From NCBI GenBank assembly GCA_002724575.1, contig PBPC01000057.1, positions 1-64,000 on the forward strand: DNA of 64,000 nucleotides, in the 5' to 3' direction. Below the pieces are notes generated by a model. It saw only the letters and a list, made by a program, of their open reading frames with translations. It searched no databases and was not told where the DNA came from. Shown piece by piece: positions 20,189-28,723 of the stretch. Origin of the DNA: Gemmatimonadota bacterium. Lineage in GTDB: Bacteria; Gemmatimonadota; Gemmatimonadetes; Longimicrobiales; Gaopeijiaceae. The first letter of the stretch is position 1; every line of letters starts with the position of its first letter. The position numbers and the translations under genes were made by a program.

Positions 20189-20977
20189 GTGACAGACAAG
20201 CTCATGAGTTCCAGTCTCAAATGGCGTGTCATTCGGGATGGTCCACGCACAGGGCCAGATAACATGGCCCTGGACCATGCGCTTGCCGTTTGCTTCCGGG
20301 AGAGCCGAGGGGTATTGCGTCTGTACTCTTGGATGGAAGCGACCGTTTCTTTGGGTAGAAATGAACCTGCCAGAAGCTTGTATGACCGATCCAGTGCAGT
20401 TGAGCAGGAAATTGAGTTTGTAAGGAGGCCGACCGGTGGTAGAGCTGTCTTGCATTCTAATGAGGTTACATACGCGATAGTTGTTCCGATTCGTGCACTC
20501 GGTGGGCCCAGGGCTTCTTACATCGAGATCAACCGTGGTTTAGCAGAGGGACTTTCATCGATTGGAGCGGCCGTCACCGTTACCGATCATGGTGAGGTGT
20601 TATCTCCAGACGCTGGTGCATGCTTTGGAGTGCCAGCCCCAGGAGAGATCATGGTAGGCGAAAAGAAGTTAGTGGGCAGTGCACAACTGCGGGTGGGAGG
20701 TGCACTCCTCCAACACGGCTCGATCATTATTGACGGAGATCAATCAGTACTTAATCGACTTACTGGGAACCTTCACGACGTCGTACACCCCGCGACGCTT
20801 CGTTCAGTGCTGGGTGTGGTGCACCAGGATGAGGTTGTATTCGGTATCATAGAGGGATTGCAACATGTTCTGGGTGGCTTTTGGGAAGAAGGCCAGTACT
20901 TGTCAGAGGAACGCGAGGAGGCGGATCGGCTAGAGCGACATCGCTATAGTCAAGAGGAGTGGACGTGGAGACGATAA
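20189..20977 (+). CDS. Lipoate-protein ligase A-like / BPL_LplA_LipB family protein
   Basis: NMALDHALAV, ATVSLGRNE, FVRRPTGGRAVLHSNEVTYAIVVP, VGSAQLRVGGALLQHGSI. Confidence 0.85.
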   Translation: MTDKLMSSSLKWRVIRDGPRTGPDNMALDHALAVCFRESRGVLRLYSWMEATVSLGRNEPARSLYDRSSAVEQEIEFVRRPTGGRAVLHSNEVTYAIVVPIRALGGPRASYIEINRGLAEGLSSIGAAVTVTDHGEVLSPDAGACFGVPAPGEIMVGEKKLVGSAQLRVGGALLQHGSIIIDGDQSVLNRLTGNLHDVVHPATLRSVLGVVHQDEVVFGIIEGLQHVLGGFWEEGQYLSEEREEADRLERHRYSQEEWTWRR

Positions 20978-21018
20978 GACGTTGGGAAGGAGCGTGGCTT
21001 TCCACCGGGATTAAGGGG

Positions 21019-21048
21019 TTGACACTTCTGAGGGATTTAGGCCATAAT
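21019..21048 (+). promoter_or_regulatory. Candidate sigma-70-type promoter (TTGACA - 18 bp - CATAAT)
   Basis: Exact -35 TTGACA at 21019-21024, one-mismatch -10 CATAAT at 21043-21048, about 90 bp upstream of the ExbB/TolQ-like gene. Confidence 0.6.
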
Positions 21049-21137
21049 CGGGGCCTCGCAGCCACTCGCCCTTCCCCTATTTATCTAGTGGAGGGGCGCT
21101 GTAACGCGAACTAGCAAGACTTTCCCAGGAGGTCAGT

Positions 21138-21821
21138 TTGTTCATTCAGTTGTACAGTGCGCTTCTTCAGATACCAGGGCTAGAGGGCTCAGACGCTCCT
21201 ATGTCCGAGCAGTTGGGTCAGTTATGGGCAGACACCGGATTCATGCGGTGGCCTCTAGCTGTTTGTCTAGGCCTCGGCATTATAGTCATCATCCTGAAGA
21301 TGATTAGCCTCCAGGTTAAGGCAGCGAAAACGCGATCAATCCTTAAGGATGTAGACGAACTGCTCACACAGCAGCAGATCCGCGAAGCCCTTGAGTTGAC
21401 ACGTGATACGGACGCTCCGGCAGCCAATATCCTGTATGCTGGCCTCGAGCGGAGTGAAGAAGGTACCGATCGCGTGATGAAGGCAATTGAAAATCAGGGC
21501 CTGATTGAGATGAGCAAGCTTGAAAGCGGACTCGTGATACTTGCGACGCTCTCGACTATTGCGCCACTCCTAGGCTTTCTGGGGACGGTGATCGGCATGA
21601 TTATCGCCTTCCAGTCAATCGAGGCTGCAGGTGAAGTTGAGGCAACTCTTGTTGCTGGGGGTATTAAGGTCGCGTTATTGACGACAGCAGCCGGTCTAGC
21701 CATCGCGATTCCGGTATCGATTGGGCACAATTATTTTGTCTCCTTCATCGATAGTCTCGTGATCGACATGGAAGAATCAGCCCAAAAGATGGTTGATACC
21801 TTGCATGCAATGTCTAAGTAA
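21138..21821 (+). CDS. MotA/TolQ/ExbB proton channel family protein
   Basis: GLVILATLSTIAPLLGFLGTVIGMIIAFQ and GGIKVALLTTAAGLAIAIPVSIGHNYF; ggaggt RBS before TTG start. Confidence 0.9.
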   Translation: MFIQLYSALLQIPGLEGSDAPMSEQLGQLWADTGFMRWPLAVCLGLGIIVIILKMISLQVKAAKTRSILKDVDELLTQQQIREALELTRDTDAPAANILYAGLERSEEGTDRVMKAIENQGLIEMSKLESGLVILATLSTIAPLLGFLGTVIGMIIAFQSIEAAGEVEATLVAGGIKVALLTTAAGLAIAIPVSIGHNYFVSFIDSLVIDMEESAQKMVDTLHAMSK

Positions 21822-21856
21822 CATATTTGGCTGACGGTCATAAGGGACTGAGTGAA

Positions 21857-21893
21857 AAGAGGCCACCCCGCTTGGGGGTGGCCTCTTTTTTTA
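21857..21893 (+). terminator. Rho-independent terminator
   Basis: aagaggccacccc / ggggtggcctctt stem followed by T-tract, 36 bp after the ExbB/TolQ-like stop. Confidence 0.9.
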
Positions 21894-21968
21894 TTGTTTT
21901 CTAAGGCGAGAAGGCCTAACGGTCATTAACGATGTAATAGTTGTCGCCCGGAGTTTTTGGATGCATAG

Positions 21969-24284
21969 ATGCTGAAGGCGTTCCCGGTTGTCATGATTGT
22001 GATTGCTGCAGTTGGAGCTGTCACTCCCCAAGGTAGTTCCTATCATTCGCTCCGCTTATCACCCACAGACTCCGCACTGGTTGAGTTCGAAGCTGGTCGG
22101 TTTTGGCATGCTGCTAGAATGCTTCGAGAGGAGGGGGCTGCAGCAGGGACGCCTGAAGATGTACTTCTGCTTGCCCGAGCCGAAGCCGGTTGGAAGAATT
22201 GGTCAGCTGTAGCTGAACTCCTGGATGGAGCTGAATGGTTGTCTGAAGAGTCAGATGCCATTGGGCTCTATATACTTGGTAGAGCCTGGGAGGCCCAGGG
22301 ACAGTGGGCTGAGGCGGCTGAGTCATATGGTCGCTATGTGGACCTGGGTTCGTTAGGGACGACCAGACATCATGCGTCTATCGTTAGGTGGACTCGAAGT
22401 CTGTGGAAGTCTGGCGAACGAGAGGCTTCTTTCATCAGTTTACGACAACTTGAGCCACACTTGGGTGCTCAGAGCTGGACTGCGTTAGAACTAGCCCTGG
22501 GAGAGGCCCGGGACGGTAACGTATCCTGGGTGGAAAACCTTCTAGGCATGATAGAGCAGCCCTTGGCCCAGCTCTCTAGCTGGCGTCTCTTGCCGGATGC
22601 CTTGCTCGAAGCAGGGGACTTGATTGGGGCGACTGAAGCTTTTCGTGAAGCATACCAACAGCTCACTGGTGACCGTCGGGCGACTGCAGCGATCGAGCTC
22701 GCGGGGCTTCTCCTCGCTGGTGGGGATACAGCTACAGCACGCGGGTTGTTATTGGAAGGCCTTGAGGAAGCTCCTGGTGCTTTTCGCAATCGAGCTGCAG
22801 CAGAACTGTTTGACCTGGGAGACACGGATCGCGAGCTGACCCTTGAACTTGCGCGTATCCTCGATCGTGCAGGTGACGGACGCCGCGCTCTTACAGGGTA
22901 CGATAGAGTTGTAGCCCTTTCTGCAAATACGATAGACGGGGTGCCTGTACCCCTGCCGATGCGTGTCGAGCGTGCACGACTTATGGGGACCGTACAAACC
23001 AGGCAGGAAGAAGCGATTCAAGAATTTAGAGCAATTCGAGACGTAACCACGGATGATCGTATCGGTGGGCGCAATCTTGAATTGTGGGCCCAGCTTCGAA
23101 GAAGACAGGGGCTAGATGAACATGTTCGTACACTTCGGCGCTGGCTCCTCGAAGAGCATCCGAATAGTTCGGAAGCCGCAGAAGTAGCCTGGTCACGAGC
23201 AAGCCAGGCTGATAGCCGGGGTGAACTAGACTCGGCATTGCGCCAATATGCTGTCTTGAGTTCTAACGCTCGAACCCATGCTAGAGCTGGACAGGCTAGG
23301 ATGCGTTCAGGCCAGATTTATTTAGGACGTTCGGATAGAGTACAAGCCGCAGGAGTCTTTGAGGGATATCTGGAGGATTTTCCGGAGGGACGACGTTGGC
23401 AAGAAGCATCATACTGGGCTGGACGAATGCGTATGGAGTTGGGTGATACTTCGGCTGCCGAGAAACATATCCGACAGATCAAGACCCGGGACCCTGTTTC
23501 ATACTATGCGGTGATAGGAGCCGAGCTCCTCGGTGAGTTGTACACGATGAATGTTTCAGATGTAGATGATCCTGCTATCCCACCATGGTTGAACAGAGGA
23601 CTCAGCGACATCGACTTGTTTACTGAAGCGGGACTCGAGCAGGCTGCCGCTGCGGAGATTAATAGACTCAGAGAAGTAGCAAGAACGTCTAAGAACGATA
23701 TGCTTGGTTTAGCTGAAGGCCTGATTGCTCGGGGTCGCACGATTGATGGAATCAACTTGGGTTGGGCGTTGCGTGATGAAGGACATGAGTGGGACTCACG
23801 CCTGATCCGAGTTGTATTCCCCCTCCCCTACCTCGACTTGATACGAAGAGAGGCCATGGAATGGGGGGTGGATCCGATTATTCTTGCGGCGATCATTCGG
23901 CAAGAATCCGCTTTCAAGGCTGACATAGTCAGTCGCGCTGGAGCAATCGGACTAATGCAGGTCATGCCACCGACAGGTGCTCAGCTTGCGCGAGTGCACG
24001 GGCCTTCAGACTTCCAGGAGGCGCACTTAGCATCACCTGAAGTCAGCCTTCATCTGGGCGCTGCGTACTTTGTGGAAATGAGCGCACGTTACGACGGTGT
24101 GCTACCGCTTATTCTGTCAGCATACAACGCTGGTCCAACTAGGGCGACTCGATGGAAGCAGTACCCAGAAATCTCTGATTTACTCCGTTTTACCGAGCGC
24201 ATTCCATTTGTTGAGACCAGGGGTTACGTCAAGAATGTTAGGAGAAACCTCGGGATTTATGGGGTTCTTTATGGACAGAATTGA
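21969..24284 (+). CDS. Lytic transglycosylase (Slt-type) with N-terminal TPR-like repeats
   Basis: C-terminal catalytic IRQESAFKADIVSRAGAIGLMQVMPPTGAQLA ... LSAYNAGPTRATRW; helical repeats upstream; signal peptide. Confidence 0.9.
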   Translation: MLKAFPVVMIVIAAVGAVTPQGSSYHSLRLSPTDSALVEFEAGRFWHAARMLREEGAAAGTPEDVLLLARAEAGWKNWSAVAELLDGAEWLSEESDAIGLYILGRAWEAQGQWAEAAESYGRYVDLGSLGTTRHHASIVRWTRSLWKSGEREASFISLRQLEPHLGAQSWTALELALGEARDGNVSWVENLLGMIEQPLAQLSSWRLLPDALLEAGDLIGATEAFREAYQQLTGDRRATAAIELAGLLLAGGDTATARGLLLEGLEEAPGAFRNRAAAELFDLGDTDRELTLELARILDRAGDGRRALTGYDRVVALSANTIDGVPVPLPMRVERARLMGTVQTRQEEAIQEFRAIRDVTTDDRIGGRNLELWAQLRRRQGLDEHVRTLRRWLLEEHPNSSEAAEVAWSRASQADSRGELDSALRQYAVLSSNARTHARAGQARMRSGQIYLGRSDRVQAAGVFEGYLEDFPEGRRWQEASYWAGRMRMELGDTSAAEKHIRQIKTRDPVSYYAVIGAELLGELYTMNVSDVDDPAIPPWLNRGLSDIDLFTEAGLEQAAAAEINRLREVARTSKNDMLGLAEGLIARGRTIDGINLGWALRDEGHEWDSRLIRVVFPLPYLDLIRREAMEWGVDPIILAAIIRQESAFKADIVSRAGAIGLMQVMPPTGAQLARVHGPSDFQEAHLASPEVSLHLGAAYFVEMSARYDGVLPLILSAYNAGPTRATRWKQYPEISDLLRFTERIPFVETRGYVKNVRRNLGIYGVLYGQN

Positions 24285-24405
24285 CCTTGGTGTATCCCGA
24301 AGCAGAAACGCTCACTGTGCCCTTATCTAGCTGGGATCGGATCAGCTTGCGGCTGCCCCCGTTGCGCTCTAAGGTGACACTGTAATTCAATACGGAGGAG
24401 GCTGT

Positions 24406-24603
24406 GTGAAAGGGACCGTCAAATGGTTTAATGACTCAAAAGGGTACGGATTCATCGAGCAAGCCGAGGGCAATGACTTATTTGTTCATTTTTCCGCGAT
24501 CCTTAGTGAAGGGTTTCGGACGCTGCAGGAAGGGGAAGAGGTGGAATTTGAGATCGGAGAATCAGATGTCGGCTACCAGGCCTATAATGTTATTCGAATA
24601 TGA
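24406..24603 (+). CDS. Cold-shock domain protein
   Basis: [35 protein letters not shown] ggaggagg before GTG start. Confidence 0.95.
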   Translation: MKGTVKWFNDSKGYGFIEQAEGNDLFVHFSAILSEGFRTLQEGEEVEFEIGESDVGYQAYNVIRI

Positions 24604-24678
24604 AGATTCTTGGGCTATAGCACTAAAGCCTCTCCTTTGCTTGCCTAAAGGGGACTTATTTAAAGACGATCTTCATTC

Positions 24679-27462
24679 TTGAGTATCCCCTCCAAGGATG
24701 TCCCGCGGATTTTCTTGATTGACGCTTACGCGCTGATCTACCGTTCTTACTTTGCATTTATCAAGAGGCCGCTTACGAATGCGGCAGGTGAGAATACTTC
24801 TGCACCCTTTGGCTTTACTCGTTTCCTGCTAGACATACGTGAGAATTGTGACCCTGATTACTTAGCAGTGGTTTTTGATGCAGGTGTATCATTCCGCGAC
24901 GTCGAATATCCGGAATACAAGGCCACCCGAGAGAAGATGCCCGATGATCTTAGGGCTAGCCTGGGGCGAATACGAGATATCTTAGATGGCTTTAATGATC
25001 CGGTCGTGGAGCTCGAAGGATATGAGGCCGATGATGTGATCGGGACACTTGCCATTAAAGCTAGAGATCAGGGGCTAGAGGCGGTGATTGTTTCCGGTGA
25101 CAAAGATTTTTATCAACTAATTGGTCCTGGAATTCACCTTTTGAATCCGGGACGTGGCGGTGCGACAGGCGTAGCCTCTGAATGGGTGACAGAAGAGAAC
25201 GCTATTGAAAAGTTCGGGATCCCTCCTTCCCAGGTGGCAGATTACTTGGCTCTAGTTGGAGATTCTTCAGACAATGTTCCAGGTGCTCCGGGTATAGGTA
25301 AGAAGACTGCTTCATCCTTACTGCAAAACTATGAGAACATAGAACAACTCATTGCTCATGCAGAGGAACTAAAACCCCCAAGGGCTTCCAAGTCTCTTCA
25401 AGAGAATGCGGAGCAAGTTCGTTTATCGAAGAGGTTGGTTACGATCATGACTGACCTCGATGTTCCATTAGATCTCGATTCACTCAAGGTCAAGGAACCC
25501 AATAATGCCGTGCTCCGCGATCTTTTTGCTGAACTAGGGTTTCGCCGACTCACCGAGCAATTTTCAGCAGCAGTTAGCTCCGATACGCCAAGCAGCGAGG
25601 AAGAGCCTGGGAAGAACGATGTTTCCTGTCAAATTCTAGATCTGCAATCTGACTTAACGGATCTTGTTGAGGATATTCGTGCATCAGGCCGGGTTGCTAT
25701 TGCTTCAGAGTTTACGACCAAGGATCCACTTGTTGGGGATTTGGTGTCACTTGCTTTCTCGACCAAGAGCGGTGTTGCTAGCTATCTCCCATTGGGGCAT
25801 CAGAAAGCGTTCGAGTTGACCCTTGAAGGTGAAGATCAAGAGACGGTGGAGAACCTGCCCGGGTTGAAAAGTCGGGAGTTGGCTGCAATCAAGGAGATCT
25901 TAGAAGATCCCGAGATAGAGAAGGTTGGCCATGATCTGAAACGGACAGCTCTTTCGCTTGCACGTGCGGGGGTAAGGCTCCGTGGCTTCTTCTTTGATGT
26001 GATGATAGCGAGTTACCTATACGATCCAGGGAGCCGTGATCACGGGGTTGCCTCACTGGCCTTGAAGGAACTATCCCGTACAATCTGTGACCGCAAGGAT
26101 TTGGTCGGCAGTGGGAGTAGTGAGAGATCATTTTCGGATGTGCCCATAGAACAGGCAGGAAATTATCTGTGTGAGGTAGCGGACGTTCTACTTGGGTTAG
26201 CCATGTATTTCCAAGAACGCCTTGATGAGCGCTCCCTAAGTGACCTTATGGTGAACCTAGAGGCGCCGCTCATACCCGTTCTGGTCAACATGGAACTAGC
26301 AGGGATAGAGATCAACCGTGATTTCTTCAAAGAGATGCATTCCAAGCTGGCGCGTGAGCTTGACCTAATAGGAGGAGACATTTTCAAGCAAGCTGGTAGT
26401 GAGTTCAATTTGAACTCAACTCAACAGCTTAGGCAGGTTCTCTTTGAGAATTTGAGTCTCCCGATCATCAAGAAGACCAAAACAGGGCCTTCTACTGATG
26501 CTTCAGTCCTAGAGGAACTAGCAGCTCAGGGTCATGCCGTGCCACGCTTGATGATTGACTACCGAGAGCTGGAGAAACTTCGCTCCACATATGTGGACGC
26601 TCTACCTCAGCTTGTGAACGGAGAAACTGGCCGGATCCACACGAGTTTCAATCAGGCCGTGGCTGCAACAGGCAGGCTGTCTTCGAGTGACCCTAACCTT
26701 CAAAACATTCCAATTCGGACTGAGATAGGTCGGGAAATCCGTAAAGGCTTTATAGCAGCCCCTGGCAACCTATTCTTAGCGGTGGATTACTCTCAAATCG
26801 AATTACGTGTGCTCGCCCACTTTTCGAATGATGCTGCATTTGTAGGTGCTTTTACAGAAGGCGTTGACGTACACAGGCAGACCGCAGCAGTGATTTTTGG
26901 TATCTCCGTTGAAGACGTGACACCCGAGATGAGAGGGCAGGCAAAGACCGTCAGCTTCGCTACACTGTATGGGCAGGGAGCATTCTCCTTAGCTAATCGC
27001 CTCGGCATTTCACGAGATGAAGCTAATGAGTTTATTGAGATGTATTTTGAGCGATTTAGTAGTGTTCGGAAATTCTTTGATTCCCAAATCGATATGGCGA
27101 GAGACATGGGTTATGTAGAAACACTCATGGGTCGCCGCCGCTACGTGCCGGAAATTCAAGCAAGTAATTGGAGTGTCAGGCAATTTGGTGAACGTGTAGC
27201 CCAGAATACCCCGATACAGGGGACGGCAGCCGATATGATGAAAAGGGCCATGCTAGATGTGCATGCAGCCCTGGGGGCAGGGGATAGTGAAGCAAGAATA
27301 CTACTACAAGTTCATGATGAGCTTCTTCTCGAAGTGCCTCAGGATGAAATTGAAGAAGTCCGTGATCTTGTAGTGAATCAAATGGAAGGAGCTCTAGAAT
27401 TGAACGTTCCGCTAGTGGCGGAATCAGGTGTCGGGAGCACCTGGTACGAGTGTAAGAGTTGA
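24679..27462 (+). CDS. polA: DNA polymerase I
   Basis: 5' nuclease domain (YEADDVIGTLA, VSGDKDFYQLI, GDSSDNVPGAPGIGKKTA) and polymerase domain (AVDYSQIELRVLAHFS, RGQAKTVSFATLYG, LQVHDELLLEVP). 3'-5' exo domain degenerate. Confidence 0.95.
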   Translation: MSIPSKDVPRIFLIDAYALIYRSYFAFIKRPLTNAAGENTSAPFGFTRFLLDIRENCDPDYLAVVFDAGVSFRDVEYPEYKATREKMPDDLRASLGRIRDILDGFNDPVVELEGYEADDVIGTLAIKARDQGLEAVIVSGDKDFYQLIGPGIHLLNPGRGGATGVASEWVTEENAIEKFGIPPSQVADYLALVGDSSDNVPGAPGIGKKTASSLLQNYENIEQLIAHAEELKPPRASKSLQENAEQVRLSKRLVTIMTDLDVPLDLDSLKVKEPNNAVLRDLFAELGFRRLTEQFSAAVSSDTPSSEEEPGKNDVSCQILDLQSDLTDLVEDIRASGRVAIASEFTTKDPLVGDLVSLAFSTKSGVASYLPLGHQKAFELTLEGEDQETVENLPGLKSRELAAIKEILEDPEIEKVGHDLKRTALSLARAGVRLRGFFFDVMIASYLYDPGSRDHGVASLALKELSRTICDRKDLVGSGSSERSFSDVPIEQAGNYLCEVADVLLGLAMYFQERLDERSLSDLMVNLEAPLIPVLVNMELAGIEINRDFFKEMHSKLARELDLIGGDIFKQAGSEFNLNSTQQLRQVLFENLSLPIIKKTKTGPSTDASVLEELAAQGHAVPRLMIDYRELEKLRSTYVDALPQLVNGETGRIHTSFNQAVAATGRLSSSDPNLQNIPIRTEIGREIRKGFIAAPGNLFLAVDYSQIELRVLAHFSNDAAFVGAFTEGVDVHRQTAAVIFGISVEDVTPEMRGQAKTVSFATLYGQGAFSLANRLGISRDEANEFIEMYFERFSSVRKFFDSQIDMARDMGYVETLMGRRRYVPEIQASNWSVRQFGERVAQNTPIQGTAADMMKRAMLDVHAALGAGDSEARILLQVHDELLLEVPQDEIEEVRDLVVNQMEGALELNVPLVAESGVGSTWYECKS

Positions 27463-27593
27463 GGCGATAATAGTGGAAAGTCTGTTGGCCCCGATAAGGG
27501 GGTTGTAAGAGCTTAGTCCCTGGCAGTCGCTATCCTATAGGTTTAATACCTGCTTGTTTTGTTTCCATAAGCCACAGTACTCAAGAACAAAGA

Positions 27594-27628
27594 AAAGGGC
27601 CTCGTCCAACAGGACGAGGCCCTTTCTA
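27594..27628. terminator. Rho-independent terminator, probably bidirectional
   Basis: Perfect 14-bp stem aaagggcctcgtcc-aaca-ggacgaggcccttt between convergent polA and sigma-factor genes. Confidence 0.9.
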
Positions 27629-27652
27629 TACAGGTCTCAATTCAACCTTGAG

Positions 27653-28513
27653 TCAGTTCGGAGTCCAGAACCCAGATAGAGAATCACCATGAGCGCTATC
27701 CCGGAGCTTCTCGAACGCTCGGTTACGAATTTGCCGAATCCGCTCACGCGTAACACCTAGGAGTGATCCGATCTCCTCAAGGGTTCTTTCTTCACCATCA
27801 TCTAGTCCGTAATACAGATACAGAATCTTTCGTTCGCGCTCAGTCAAATACTCATCGAACATTGTCTCAAGGTAATCTCGACGGGCGATTGCTTCGACGT
27901 CTTCCTCAATGTCAGACGCCTCGACTCCCGAGAAACGTTCTCCGAAGCTAGCGCTGTCCCGGTCACCTCGGTCGATCGGGGCGTCAAGGCTTAATTCTGA
28001 TGCCGCTACGCGCCGGAGAGCTCGGATAGTCTCAACCGGCTCCTCCATTGTTTTGGCGATTTCAGCATCGGTTGGAGTGCGACCGAGAGATTGTGTTAGT
28101 TGAGTGTTTGTGCGTGCAAGTTTCGCAAGATTGGAGTTCTGGTTCAGTGGAATACGGACAGAACGAGTTTGTTCGGCTAGTGCCTGAAGTACTGTTTGCC
28201 GAATCCACCAGACGGCGTAGGAGATAAACTTCACGCCCTTGTCAGGGTCAAATTTCTTTACTGCTTTCAGCAGGCCTTCATTACCAATGCAGACAAGCTC
28301 CGCGAGCCCAAGGCCACGGCCTTGATATTTCTTCACATAAGAGATGACGAAGCGAAGATTTGCCGTGACAAGCCTTTCAGCGGCCTCTTTATCTCCTACT
28401 CGCGCTCTTCGGGCGAGCTCCCGCTCCTCCATTGGGTCCTGAATTAACGGGTATTTTTCGACATCCTGCAGATACTGATCAAAGGAATCTAGGCCACGAG
28501 AGGAAGTAAACAT
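27653..28513 (-). CDS. RpoD/SigA-family RNA polymerase sigma factor (short, no region 1.1)
   Basis: Region 2 (NLRFVISYVKKYQGRGLGLAELVCIGNEGLLKAVKKFDPDKGVKFISYAVWWIRQ) and region 4.2 (TLEEIGSLLGVTRERIRQIRNRAFEKLR). Confidence 0.93.
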   Translation of the reverse strand: MFTSSRGLDSFDQYLQDVEKYPLIQDPMEERELARRARVGDKEAAERLVTANLRFVISYVKKYQGRGLGLAELVCIGNEGLLKAVKKFDPDKGVKFISYAVWWIRQTVLQALAEQTRSVRIPLNQNSNLAKLARTNTQLTQSLGRTPTDAEIAKTMEEPVETIRALRRVAASELSLDAPIDRGDRDSASFGERFSGVEASDIEEDVEAIARRDYLETMFDEYLTERERKILYLYYGLDDGEERTLEEIGSLLGVTRERIRQIRNRAFEKLRDSAHGDSLSGFWTPN

Positions 28514-28723
28514 TCGTTTGCGATCGTCCCACTCTGGAGGAACGCTGATGGCTGGCCAAGCTAAGTCGACCCTAACAACCCTTGCAGTGCTTGGGCTATC
28601 GGGGTCGTAGCAACCAGCCGTGAAATCCCTTTAGGGGGCTCTGAACCTATAAAAATCTGTTTCCGAGGTCAAAGCCTTCCACCGCGATACGCTATTTAGG
28701 CCTCAGAATGCCCTAATGAGGGT

